Positions 1-10,406 of a stretch of 26,070 nucleotides of DNA are shown one piece after another (position 1 is the stretch's first letter; every line of letters begins with the position of its first letter). The stretch spans positions 1 to 26,070 of the forward strand of contig CAKKTI010000108.1 of assembly GCA_920105805.1 (NCBI GenBank), read 5' to 3'. A model generated the notes under the pieces. That model had not been told where the DNA came from and made no database searches. It worked only from the letters and a program-made list of their open reading frames with translations. Source of the stretch: Condylostoma magnum. Lineage: Eukaryota > Ciliophora > Heterotrichea > Heterotrichida > Condylostomatidae. The position numbers and the translations under genes are program-made.

Positions 1-480
1 TTCTCTGGTTCATTCTATCTCTAGCATTTCCCTTCCTATTCTTACTCTTTATCTAATGAAATATCAGATTTTCATATAACTTCTAACACATTTACTATTT
101 CCTAATACTACTTACCATAATCCTAGATTCTTATTTCACTTCAAACATAATTTTGAAAATTGAATTTTTGATATATTCAAAGATGAATTTTGTTCTTTTT
201 CTTTTCTTATATCATTATAGTTATGCTAAGTTAGCATCTCTATAAATGATATAAGCTGCTTTGTTTTTAAGCACCTGTATGCCTAAGAACTCCTTTCAAA
301 AATTTGAACAATTTCATCTTTAATATATTCTGAGGAATTAACTATATATATAAACTCATATATGCATAAATAAATTTTCTCTGCAATTTTTGAACTATTA
401 TCTAAATTACAACATCATTTACTAACATTATTAATTAGATAATATGAATTCCAAAATAATAATGTAAGAATTTAACAGTG
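1..480 (-). other. unresolved AT-rich stretch, probably coding on the minus strand
   Basis: I cannot define a gene here. Two minus-strand frames give protein-like text under the all-sense code, one rich in Lys/Arg with alternating hydrophobic and charged residues, but I see no start, domain or family. It may be the continuation of the WD40-like gene that lies upstream on this strand, or the front of a gene that leaves the window. The plus strand shows nothing convincing. Confidence 0.25.
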
Positions 481-1318
481 TATACAGGAGCAAAAAAAGG
501 GACTATAAAGAAGGTTGCAGAAATCAACTATATTTTAAAGAGGTTATAAACTTTGCCAATTAATTACATTCTATTTACCTTTTAAATTTATCTATATCCT
601 TCAAAATATCTAATACTTCACACTGTTTCGTAATATTCTCCTATTAATCTATTATTTTAAGAGTTCTACAAATCTAATAAACGAATACACCCATCTTTAC
701 TTCCTGAAATTACTAAATCTCCTTATAAACAAATATAATTAACTTATCTATCTAATTCATATAGTTAGACTTCTTCTTAAAGTTAGTACTTAATTATTAC
801 TAGATATCCTTTATATATGGCTAATTCCAATAATTATAGCTCAAGATCTATATTTCCAATAGTATATTAAATCAAATAAATTTAAGTGCTTATAATAAGT
901 AATCTAGATAATCATAAATCTTTGCCTCTTATATTATCAATAAGTATAGTAGTCAATTATAACAATTGACTATATGTATAACTTATTCAATAAGTAAGCT
1001 AATTCCCTGAAACTACTTAAACAGTTTTCTAATATATTTGCTATCTTATTAATATTATCTCTTAAATTATAAACAATCTTTTCAGCATATATTATCCATT
1101 ATATAGTATACTAATATCCCTAAGTCTGTATACTAGTCTCATCTAAGTAACATAACATTTTATATTAAATACCCTTCTGTCACAAAATCAATTTGTATCC
1201 AATCCTCTTCACCTTATCATATGTACTAATTCTAACTTCAAGCCGCTTTAAAAATATATTTTAGTCAATCCTATAACATGCAAAATTACCAAATATGCCT
1301 GACTACCTATACTTTCAT
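481..1318 (-). CDS. WD40-like protein, structure unresolved
   Basis: The likely start is the ATG at 1318, only 15 nt after the PP2A-A stop and in the same frame. The first 35 or so residues (MKVQVVRHIWQF...) are rich in Trp and aromatic residues encoded partly by TGA. Towards the 3' end, at about 600-760, another frame reads GDLVISGSKDGCIRLLDL and then TVWSIRY, a good match to a WD40 blade (GH/SGS-x-D-x-x-I-x-x-W/L-D pattern). The frame differs between the two ends, so one or more short introns or a frameshift must lie between. A helical stretch (ELAYLLNKLY) sits in a third frame near 1000. The WD40 identification rests on about one and a half blades. An F-box at the N-terminus is possible but not shown. 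The 3' end is unknown. Confidence 0.4.
939..996. repeat. paired inverted repeats (hairpins)
   Basis: TAGTCAATT (950-958) faces AATTGACTA (964-972) across a five-base loop, and the stem extends imperfectly outward to AATAAGT / ACTTATT. Directly beside it ACTTATTCAATAAGT (981-995) is a second, perfect 15-nt palindrome. They lie in the part of the WD40-like gene where the reading frame changes, so they may belong to an intron. Function is unknown. Confidence 0.6.
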
Positions 1319-1333
1319 TTTATTAAATTATTG

Positions 1334-3016
1334 TTATAAAACACTTAATTTTGCATAGTATACCACATCTCTGTCACTGTCTTCAAGCAAGCTGTTTATT
1401 ATTTCTGGGCATTTTAACGTCTCTGGAAAGTTTCTGAAGTTTTGAGCAAGATAAAGTCGAATATTGCTCACGTTGTCAGACTTTAGCTGATGTAAAACTG
1501 GAAGGATGTGTTCTATACAAAATTAGTCTGAAAGTAGTGTTGCTACTTTGTTTGTTATTATAATGGCTGTCATTCTTTTTAAATAGTACTCGTCTATAGC
1601 CATTTACAGCACTATATTTGTCATCTATATCTCTCCTCATTCTGTGCCAAATATCTAGATTATTTTGTAGAATTGATCTATTGCTGCATCTCTTATAGAA
1701 TACACGTTGTCTTAGATTGCCTAGATTCATACTTCTTTTACATAGTTGTCGAAAAAGTCCTAATCAACTTGTGTTGCTATTACTGTGAAGTTTTGTACGA
1801 ATTGCAATCTATCCCTTCACTATTTCTCACCTATGAAATTGTAAAATGCTGGAAGAACTATTTATGACAAGCTAACTTCACCAAAGATGTACAAAAAGTG
1901 TTTGAGGTTCCTTATAATTTAAATACGAACTTCTAAAGATTCTTTATCTTAGCTTAGTTGTTCCATTATAGTTAAGCATTGTTCCCTTATTTTTGTATTA
2001 TTTACTATACTACAAATAACATTCAATTTTTAAGCCAATTCTATTCTTACTGGCTCCTCATCATTGAATAAGACTTAAAGGATTTCAATGAATTGTGTTT
2101 CTACCTCAGAGTCATCTAGTAATTAGACTATTATAAATAATTTTCTGCATGCAATGGCTCTTGTTTCTACTTCAGAACTATTCAAGCATTAGGAATAAAA
2201 ATCAAATAAATATTCCTACAAAAACTAATCACTTAAATAGTCAACAATTATTTCTAGATTATCTATTAATATGTATTTGATTCGCCAACTATCATCTTAT
2301 ATTAAATTCAAGATCTCAGCTTCTAAGTCTAGATTAGTTTAGTTCTTAACTAATGTTAATATTGGTTCAACTACATAAACTCTTATATTATCTTCACTGT
2401 CATTCAGAAGATTTTAGATGTAGTTTTATTAATTATCCTCCGAAGCTTTCAATATGATTTCATTTAAGTATTAAGCTGCAGTTCTACGTACTAATGGATG
2501 CTCATTTTGAATTAATTTGTTATAGTAATATCATAAATCTATTCCATCTATGGAAGTTTTTAGTAGTAATTCTCTAACAAGTAAAACAGCTCCAATTCTA
2601 GATAGATAATCCTCATAGATTAATTTATATATATAATTTTCAGCTATTTCAGCTTGCTAATCCTAAGGGATCTGATCTAATACTTAAACAAAAACTTATA
2701 CAGCCTTCTCCCTTACTCGGCTATCTTAATGTCTGACTAAATTTTCTATAGGATCTAATACAGCTTGATATTAGCATTCTTATAAAAATTACAAAAGATC
2801 TGGCAGTTTCTCTACTAATATAAGCATTACTTCCTCATTATCATCTATAATATCTATGTAAAAGTCACCATTTAGGTAAGGTATCAGCTCCTTAATTATT
2901 CTTTATTGTCCCAAAGCTTATGCTATTACTTCCAATTATTAGATCGATTTTATACGTTTCTACTAGTTGCTGCTTATGAATCCTAGAATAAGCGCAGAGA
3001 TAGAATTAGAGGACAT
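1334..3016 (-). CDS. PP2A scaffold (regulatory) subunit A, HEAT-repeat protein
   Basis: Scaffold of serine/threonine phosphatase 2A, which holds the catalytic C subunit and variable B subunits. The 560-residue product is colinear with the eukaryotic A subunit (about 589 aa, 15 HEAT repeats). Recognisable stretches include IQALG-like EVIAQALGQQR near residue 35, HPLVRRTAAQYL near 175, DDSWRIKYILIDNL near 235, QWRDRLQFVQNF near 400 and DNVYSIRDAAIDQF near 437. Four in-frame TGA codons (codons 162, 400, 430, 460) must be Trp; three fall exactly on Trp conserved in the family (KWRVRL, AWLVDH, EWAHA in animals). Many TAA/TAG encode Gln. There is no intron. The stop is placed at TAA 1334-1336, four residues after the last HEAT helix; a second TAA follows at 1328. 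The start is the only ATG that fits the family N-terminus, 22 nt from the divergent neighbour. Confidence 0.95.
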
Positions 3017-3038
3017 TTTTAGTAAAGATTAATATAGA
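3017..3038. promoter_or_regulatory. 22-bp head-to-head spacer between PP2A-A and a coiled-coil gene
   Basis: Only 22 bp separate the PP2A-A start on the minus strand from the preferred ATG of the plus-strand gene at 3039. If the upstream ATG at 2976 is used the coding regions overlap by 41 bp. Any shared promoter must therefore lie largely inside coding sequence. No TATA-like or other motif stands out. Confidence 0.4.
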
Positions 3039-3905
3039 ATGGATTGTTAGGCTAATGAGTTGTAAGCATTGCATGAGCTATTTAGACACGTTTTTATTAC
3101 TAATTCTCATATTGACGGGGAATCAGTGACTGAGGATGAAATGAATACCCTAGAGGAGCTCGATACTTTAGAGGTAATTGAAAATTTTAAAGATATTGTT
3201 GTAGATTTACTGAATTTCAAAAAGGAAAATAGCTAAACGGATATTGCAGATGTATGGGAAAGATGTAAATAATTTGAAAATATAATACAAAGGCTGGAAA
3301 ATGAGGTAAGAAATCACATAAGAAGCGAATACTAGTTAAAATTATAGTTAGAGGCTGTATAGGGAAAATTAGATAAATTAAAGTCAGTGCAAGGAGGAGT
3401 AAAGATAATCAATGAAGATACTCAGTCAAATCATAAGGACTGCGAAGCCAAAATAAATAAGTTGTTAGAGTTGGCAGATAAAGGATAAAAAAGAATTAAG
3501 ATGCTAGAAAATGAAAACATAAAAAATAAGTAAATCATTGACTAAAAATAGAAAGAAATTGAGAGAATAAGAGCTTAAAAAGTCCCTTAAAGAAGATAAG
3601 AAAGTAAAACATTGAGTGAATTTGATTCACTAAGAAAAAAGATTGAAGAAAAGTCGTTTGAAATAATGAAAATGAAACCTGTTAGAAAAAATTAGCAAAC
3701 CCCCGGCCCGATTAAATATAAACCTAGTAGAGAGGTCAGAAAATCAATGATTGAGTTAGAATTATTGAAAAAGGGAGAAACCAAAAACAACTAACTATTA
3801 AAGCAGTCCAGAGTAATTGCTAAGAGAAGATAAAAAAGATAAAGCAGATACCATGCCCGAAGCTCCTCAGAAGCAAATAGACCTCGAAGCTCAACACGAT
3901 GTTAG
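3039..3905 (+). CDS. coiled-coil protein, unknown function
   Basis: Roughly 290 residues, acidic at the start and strongly basic at the end. Residues 80-215 read as a long heptad-rich coiled coil (Leu, Ile, Lys, Glu, Gln), for example LKLQLEAVQGKLDKLK, followed by a Lys/Arg-rich tail with a PGPIKYKPSREVRK patch and an Arg/Ser-rich end (RSSSEANRPRSSTR). TAA and TAG are read as Gln throughout; no TGA is in frame before the end. I prefer ATG 3039 over the in-frame ATG 2976 because the latter overlaps PP2A-A. The stop is taken as TAG 3903-3905, after which the sequence loses coding character; the first in-frame TGA is not until 4047, where it would overlap the next ATG. It leads a run of same-strand cytoskeleton-like genes. 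No family recognised. Confidence 0.65.
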
Positions 3906-4002
3906 TATAAAAATGTACATAAAATTTGTTAATTTTGGCAATTCTTTTAAAGCAGAATGAAGTGTTGTTTAACTACTGTGCATTTTCTAGTATAAAAATG
4001 TA
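3903..4002 (+). repeat. 15-bp direct repeat in a gene end/spacer
   Basis: TAGTATAAAAATGTA occurs at 3903-3917, where its first three bases are the proposed stop of the preceding gene, and again at 3988-4002, 44 nt before the next ATG. It contains a TATAAAAA core. It could be a duplicated promoter or 3'-end element, or simply an old local duplication. The rest of 3906-4045 shows nothing coding. Confidence 0.5.
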
Positions 4003-4045
4003 AAAATTTTAAGATCTAAATTTAAACCAGGGTACAGGTTTATTA

Positions 4046-5281
4046 ATGAAAAAGGAAATTGATGACAGCTCACCTAGTATGAGTGACATGGATTCTGATG
4101 ATTTCTCCTTAACCTCTGATTTTCATTCTACTATATTTGACAGTAGTATCAATCCGGGAAGCTCAAGTGATTCTAGTATTGACATAAGCAGAGGTGGAGA
4201 ACTAGAAGAACTTGACGATTTAAATGTTATTGCTAGTATTGAGGGAGTTGATCTGTTGAATTCCAGATGGTTTAAAGAAAATTAAGGAGAAACTTTTCTT
4301 AGATTTACCAGAGGATTATCGTATGATGAGTTTATAAGAAGACTTGGAATGGATAAAAGTATTCAGAAAGCTGCATAGAGCAAAAAGCTAAAAAATTGTA
4401 GTATTTTTAAGAGAAATGCAGCATTGATAATAATTTAATTGTCGAATAAGGCGGTAATTGATGAAGCGTTTAGGAAAATAAAGAATTATGTATTGAAATA
4501 TAGAAAAGTAATAAGTAGGTTTAGAGTAATGTTCTATGCCAGAATTATTTTGAATGGCTATAGAAAGTATAAAAGAATTAAAAGGCAAAAGAAAAAGCTT
4601 TTATGAATAAAATATATCAACCATTGTGCTATCAAGATATAAGCTTAGTGAAAAAGATTTAAAGTATAAGGGTGGTATAATAACATACTAAAACGATAAT
4701 TAAATATAGCTAGAAAAGTGCTTTAAGGATTTAAAGTTAGGCACTGCTTAAAAAGCCCGTCAATAATTTAAATAATTAAACTTATTGAAGCATCATCAAT
4801 GCAGTCATAAAGGTTTTATAAGTAGGAGTTTATTAAAGAGCTTGATTAATTATTGAGTAAGCAACACTGGTATAGTATAAAGAGAAATCCACCAAAGCGA
4901 ATTCAATCTCTCAGTTCACAGCAGCCCCGCTAATACAAATACACTCCTTAACTTTACCTAGGAGAGCCAAAGTTTTAATCTCGTTAAATCGCCTTTTAAG
5001 TTCAGAGCCCTACAAACTCAGAGTCGGAAACAGAATCGGCTAGAAGCCACTCATCTCATCGAATGTCAAGACCATTGTATCTTATACGAAAATCTCAAAA
5101 AATACCTAGTCAAAAGCTCAATTGAAATGGAGTGTAAAGAAAAATTGACTGCTGGGCCTAATAATAAACTAAATTTCAATAAAACAACTCCGGAAATAAT
5201 GAAAGCTTAGATGAATTTATATAAATAGAGCAAAAAATACAAACTCCAAGAGTTAAACCAAGGATTAGATTTAATAGTTAA
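4046..5281 (+). CDS. IQ-motif-like basic protein, unknown function
   Basis: About 411 residues. Residues 1-75 are acidic and Ser/Asp-rich (DDSSPSMSDMDSDDFS), followed by a basic helical region from about 95 to 300 with aromatic and Arg/Lys spacing reminiscent of calmodulin-binding IQ motifs (IKIQAQWKRFKVQGW near residue 200). The tail is Ser/Pro/Arg-rich. Three in-frame TGA codons (4604, 4649, 5123) read as Trp; two sit in the IQ-like stretch, where Trp next to basic residues makes sense. TAA/TAG encode many Gln. The start is clear because the first 80 codons use no stop triplets. The end is placed at TAA 5279-5281, 20 nt before the next gene's ATG. Calmodulin binding is inferred only from pattern. 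Confidence 0.65.
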
Positions 5282-5301
5282 TTTATGTATGTAGTTAAAA
5301 A

Positions 5302-6360
5302 ATGGATTTATCGTGGCAAACCGATTAAGAAGTGTTAGTTAATAGCTTCAGTGTAAATAGAAAGTCTGTGTTAAGTGAGAATAATAGGAATTATAGTTAG
5401 ATTAAAGTTGATTCTGTGGCATAGGCGATGAGGGCATTGCAACAAAAGTTAGTTGAAGTATAAAAGGAAAACGATAATTTGCAATTTGAGAATGAAAATC
5501 TACTTAAATCCCAGCAGGAATTATAAGATAAACTGTAATAATAATTTTTTGAAGAAATAAGATTACAAACTGATAGAGAGAATGACGTTAGCTATAGATT
5601 GTATGCGTTATAAAGTTAGAATGATTAATTAGAGCAGGATAAAAGGGAGTTGAGTGCCTAGATTGAAAGCCTTAATATAAAAGTGGAGCAAGATACTGAA
5701 TAATTCAAATTAGAAAATAAAGAAAATTTAGAAATTATACAAGATTTACGTTAAAAGGTTTAAAAGTATGAAAAGAGAAAAGAGGACTGGAAATGAGGAA
5801 ATTAAGAAATTTAATTAACTGTAGAAAAGTTATAAGGGGATAATGAATATTTAAAGGCTTAATTGAGAGAAGTTAGATAACAAAACTCTGAACTTAGCAG
5901 TAATTTAAACATAATGCAAAAGGTAAATTAGTAGTTTTAATATGAAAGTAAAACAATAGTAGAGAAGTTTAATAGTAAAAATTAGTAATTGAGTTTAAGA
6001 GAGAACTAAGAAATTAAGAGGTTAAGAAATATTGTTAACTCTTAAAAGTAGTAAATAGATCAGCTAAAAAACTCAATGTATAACCAGAATATCCAATTGC
6101 CAATATAGGAAAGCCTATCAACTGAAAATTTGATAAGAAATAAAATCGTAAAAAAGGAATTTAAACTAACTAAACTCAATGAAAGCTATAAAAAATGTTT
6201 ATCAGATGCCTAAAAAACACCGGAATGTTTGGATACTATTAAATTACAACTAAACACAATAAACAAACAAATAGAGTAATGCTCACAATAACTATTCGAT
6301 TTGAAATCACAATAGAAGAAAATCATAACTCAAAAAATGCACAAAAACCTTAATTTTTAG
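5302..6360 (+). CDS. long coiled-coil protein, possibly fused to the LRR protein downstream
   Basis: About 352 residues, nearly all predicted coiled coil: Gln, Glu, Lys, Asn and Leu heptads from residue 40 to 250 (for example QKLVEVQKENDNLQFENENL), with no globular domain. One TGA codes Trp (DWKW near residue 168); TAA/TAG are Gln at very high density, so under the standard code this region looks non-coding. The proposed end is TAG 6358-6360, immediately followed by TAA. The leucine-rich-repeat gene starts 21 nt later in the same frame, so a single coiled-coil/LRR protein of about 850 residues is a real alternative. Context and composition suggest a structural role in cytoskeleton or cilia (inference). 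Confidence 0.65.
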
Positions 6361-6381
6361 TAATTATACTTTAATAAAAAC

Positions 6382-7851
6382 ATGCCAAAACTTACTAAAC
6401 AATTGGTGGACTAAAATTTCGAGCAAAGAAGAGAAGGAGGAGCCGTTGTAGTAAATAACCATTAAATATCATCTTTCGAGGATGTTGGAACTCTATTGCA
6501 AGGCCGTATGAACTTTGTTCATCTAGATTTATCATTTAACATGATACGAGCAATCTCCCCAGACGTTTAACAATTACGTTCTCTACTGTTTCTGGACCTA
6601 TCCACCAATCTAATTACTAAAATAGAGGGAATTGAGCAGTTAATCAATCTATAAGTTTTGAGACTTTCAAGAAACAGAATACAAAAGATAGAAAACTTAT
6701 AAAGTAATACAAGTTTAAACGCTCTGGATTTATCAATGAACTAAATCGGAAGAATAGAAAACTTGTAGAACCTTACATAACTTAAAATATTGTACTTATA
6801 CGGAAATAACATAACAGAAATAGATGGACTGCACTCCCTGCAACGTTTACGTGAGTTAAGAGTAGAGTAAAACTAGATAAAAGATATAGTTCATTTATCT
6901 ACATTTGAGTCATAGTTAGAGCATCTGGACGCCCATTCTAATAGAATAGACAATTTAGATGATACAATAGTAACTCTTTCCCATCTTCCGAAACTAGAGC
7001 ACTTAACCTTGTATAATAACCCTATTGCCAATGACGCTACTTACAGGTATAGAATTATCAACTACAGGAACATTAAAAAATTAGACGGGTTATTAATACA
7101 GGACTACATACACGACGTGTTAAGCGATATGGCTGAAAATTACACTCTAGAGGAACTAGTAGTAAAGACTTAAACGGCTTTTAAAGATTTAGTAAATTAA
7201 GAAGCTGAGATTAAAAACACTGCAGTAAATTTACTTAAAAGGTAAATTAATTAATTAGAAAAAGACTTTATAGAGTTCTAGCGTGGAATTGAGAATGAAA
7301 TGGAAGATCTGAACGCTTTTGTGGCTGTTTTAAGAAACAAGAAATCACTAGGGGAAGAGGTGGTTTAAGATCGTTAGAAATTGGAAAATTGGAAATAGAA
7401 GGTAGGGAAATTAGAGCATGAAAGAAGAGAGTCGATAAGGTAAAGAATGATAGCTTTAGAACATGAACGTTAAGAATACCTTAATGATGCTAGGTCAAAA
7501 TTAGATTTTACAGGGAAATTGTATGAAATATCATAGCATAATCCTAAACTATGGAGAGACATAAAGGAGAGGGAATGGAGAGAAAGGGTTGCTTAAGAGA
7601 ATCAATAGGCACAAAGAGAGGGGTTCCTAGATCAGTTAATTGAAGAGGAGGATAACTAAGACTCCCATGTACCTGTTGAGAAGTAAATGGAAATGTCTAG
7701 ACAAGGTTTGCTTAAAATCAGTGAAAATCAGGGAGGACAACTTAGCAATGACACTTAAGCAAGACTTGATTTAACAAGGAACCAAGCTGCTGCTACTATT
7801 CAGAGGAGTGCTAAGAATAAAAAGGGGTCTAAGGCTTGTATCATTTTTTAG
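6382..7851 (+). CDS. SDS22-type leucine-rich-repeat protein with C-terminal coiled coil
   Basis: About 489 residues. The start MPKLTKQLVDQNFEQRREGG is typical for LRR proteins of the axoneme/centrosome kind. Residues 30-215 hold about eight 22-residue SDS22-like LRRs (NFVHLDLSFNMIRAI, LLFLDLSTNLITKIEGIEQL, LNALDLSMNQIGRIENLQNL, LKILYLYGNNITEIDGLHSL), closed by an LRR cap with YNNPIANDATYRYRIINY and KKLDG. From about 240 to 400 a coiled coil follows, then a polar tail ending KKGSKACIIF. No in-frame TGA; the Trp codons are TGG. The end is taken as TAG 7849-7851, with TAA and TGA in the next few codons. Ciliary or basal-body function is family-based inference; orthology to a named protein (DRC3, LRRC and CEP families) is not established. 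Confidence 0.85.
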
Positions 7852-7865
7852 TTTAATTTATTTTA

Positions 7866-8130
7866 ATGAATAATATTGGTCTTTTATCAGAGGTTCAAGA
7901 GTCTATTAATAAACCAACTATTGAAGGTTATTTAAGATTAGTATTATAAAGATGATATTATTGCATATACTATATATAAAGTATGTATTATGATTGTAGT
8001 TAAATTTCCCTAATCCTTTTCAGAAGAGTATTTCATAGACAACCCTATCTTTTAAATATAAGCCTACTTTCATTTTACACAATAACAAAGCACAGGTATT
8101 CTAATACATTTATTATCCTTTAAACATACC
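7866..8130 (+). CDS. small unresolved gene
   Basis: ATG 7866 opens a convincing N-terminus (MNNIGLLSEVQESINKPTIE). Soon after, another frame becomes protein-like (DDIIAYTIYKVCIMIVVKFP, then EEYFIDNPIFQIQAYFHFT). A 25-nt GT...AG segment at about 7924-7948 would join the two frames; a GTATGT...CAG segment of 43 nt at 7981-8023 is another intron candidate. The end is unclear and must precede the cullin ATG at 8219. No family recognised. About 90 bp of AT-rich sequence before cullin shows nothing further. Confidence 0.35.
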
Positions 8131-8218
8131 CTAATTTATATATAGATAAGACAAATCATTATAAATTCAACAATTCCTCCTAAAATCATTTCCTTCTTTT
8201 ATACCCTTTTAATAAAAA

Positions 8219-10393
8219 ATGTAGAGACGAGGTAAAGGTAAGAAAGTGATGGTAATCTAGCCATTCAAGGACATTCCAAAAATTCCTGATAACTATTAGC
8301 ATGACGCCTGGGAAAAACTAAGTTAAGCAATCAGTGCTATTTTCACTTTGCAGCCAATTTCTAGTTCATAAGAGGAACTTTACAATTTAGTCAAAACCCT
8401 TTGTCTACACAAGTTTACTAAGTGGCTATATGAGTAACTATTTCAACGTATTAAGGAATTTGTTATTGAAATAATATTAAGAATTGACCAATTGCATGGA
8501 GAGTATTCCGAATGGGTTAAACATGCGCTTGAAATATGGGAAACATATACGTAGTAGATTAGTAAGGTAAGGACTATTTTCCTATTCCTGGAAAGAGAGT
8601 ATATAATAAGTAGTACTATGTACAAAACAATCACTAATTTAGCTATCATTTAAGTATAAGAATAACTATAAACATACAAGTAAGCCTAAGACAAATTGAT
8701 TTAATACTCAGCATTACTTATATAAGATGAGAGAACTAAAGAATTAAGTTATAAAATGGAGTTGAAGTAACTAACACTTATAATGCTTTAATTAAAGCTG
8801 TACAATGAATACTTCGAGCCGATGTATTTTGAGTAAACATAAACTTTTTATTAAAAGGAAAGTGCATAATTCATTAGAAAACATACAATATAAGAGTATA
8901 TAGACTACTGTGAGAAACGACTGAACTAAGAAAGAGATAGAATAACAAGCTATCTAGATATATCATCCTCAAAAAAATCCATTTAGATAGTTGAAGTTGC
9001 CTTACTGAAAAACAATGCACGACAAATACTAAAAAAAGGGTTTAAAATGCTGATGGATAAAGAAAGAACTGAGTATTTATCAAAACTTTACAATTTGCTA
9101 GAAGCAGTTGATGAGATCTCTCTTTTAATCAAATTCCTAGAATAATACATAAAATTAAAAGGAACTCAAATAATTAAAAGTGTTGATTAAGACAAGCAAA
9201 TTGTTCCCTAGCTTTTAAAGTTCCAACAAAATCTGAATTTACTATACAGAGAAGCATTTAAGCCTAATTTCAATCTAAACCAAGCTCATAAGCGGGGTTG
9301 GGAGGCTTTTGTTAATACTGACTCAAACAAAATGGCTGAACTTCTTGCAGATTACCTAGACCAGCATTTAAGAAAGGGTAAAAGACACTTATCAGATGAT
9401 TAAATCGATGAGTTAGCTGACAGTATAATCGAGATATTTCGCCATGTACTAGCTAAGGATGTTTTCGAGGCCTTTTATTGGAAAAGGCTAAGCAAACGTT
9501 TACTACTGGAGAAAAGTGTGAGTAATGATGCAGAACGTTCAGTGATTTCAAAGCTCAAGGCGGAATGTGGCTCAACCTTCACTAACAGAATCTCAGGAAT
9601 GTACAACGATATAGAGAACTCCTAAGCTTAAATGCAGAGATTCAATGACAGTCAATAAAGCTAAGAAAACTTCTCTATAGATTTCCACGTATGGCTCTTG
9701 ACCTAGTCCCTATGGGTAAACGCAGCCCCTTATTAAGTTATTCTTCCTCCTCAGCTCGAGTAATTGAAGCAGAATTACAGCTAGTTTTACCATAACTCGT
9801 TCAAAGGCAGGAAGTTGTTCTGGGACAGTCAGCTTTCAACGGTTTTGTTATCTGCTAGGTTTTCCAATAGCAAAGAAATTTAACTATCGTTACAACAAGC
9901 CCTGATTCTTTGCTTGTTTAATGAGTATGAGTAGCTGAATATACAGCAAATATTCGATTTAACTTAAATTCCGTGGAGTCAAGCCATAAGGGAGCTGGTT
10001 TCCTTATCATGCATGAAGTACAAAGTTCTTAAAAAGTCAACTCCAGGTCGCAAAGTAGCATAAAGTGATACTTTTACAGTAAACACTGCATTTACCTGTA
10101 GATTGCGACGAATTACCATAAACCAGCTCTAAATAAAACAAACTAAAGAGGAGTAAGAAAACACCAGAGAAAGGGTGATACACGACCGATAATACGTAAT
10201 AGATGCAGCGATTGTTAGAATTATGAAGAGTAGGCGAAACATGAGTCATACTGAGCTATTGAACGAAACATTTAACATACTAAAACTTCCAATACAACCG
10301 CTAGATATAAAACGACGAGTTGAGGTGCTGATTGATTAAGAGTATATGGAGAGGGATATTAGCAATCCTACTTTTTACAATTACCTAGCTTAG
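8219..10393 (+). CDS. CUL4: cullin-4-like E3 ubiquitin ligase scaffold
   Basis: Scaffold of a cullin-RING ubiquitin ligase; in CUL4 the N-terminus binds a DDB1-type adaptor and the C-terminus binds the RING protein RBX1. The 724-residue product follows CUL4 end to end: WEKLSQAISAI near residue 28, VRTIFLFLEREYI near 115, helical cullin repeats to about 370, the cullin homology region (KDVFEAFYWKRLSKRLLLEKS near 420, LKAECGSTFTNRISGMYNDI near 450), and the neddylation helix ERVIHDRQYVIDAAIVRIMK with acceptor Lys670. It ends IDQEYMERDISN...YNYLA then TAG; Tyr-Leu-Ala is the usual cullin terminus, so this TAG is a true stop. The second codon is also TAG, read as Gln, as are many others. All ten or so Trp codons are TGG. 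No intron. Its 3' end faces the CDGSH gene 13 nt away. Confidence 0.95.
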
Positions 10394-10406
10394 CTTATCA
10401 AAATTA
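10394..10406. other. 13-bp gap between convergent stop codons
   Basis: Cullin ends at TAG 10391-10393 (+) and the CDGSH gene at TAA 10407-10409 (-), with a second minus-strand TAA at 10404-10406. The two mRNAs must overlap at their 3' ends or have almost no untranslated region. Confidence 0.7.

Noticed and set aside
1476-1867. Two short ORFs, 84 and 64 residues, on opposite strands
   Set aside because: Both lie out of frame within PP2A-A, which is supported by colinear HEAT repeats and conserved Trp.
4388-4588. 66-residue minus-strand ORF
   Set aside because: Antisense of the IQ-like gene, whose basic helical sequence and Trp at TGA form a coherent protein.
8443-10249. Two minus-strand ORFs of 68 and 70 residues
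   Set aside because: Shadows of the cullin-4 gene on the plus strand.
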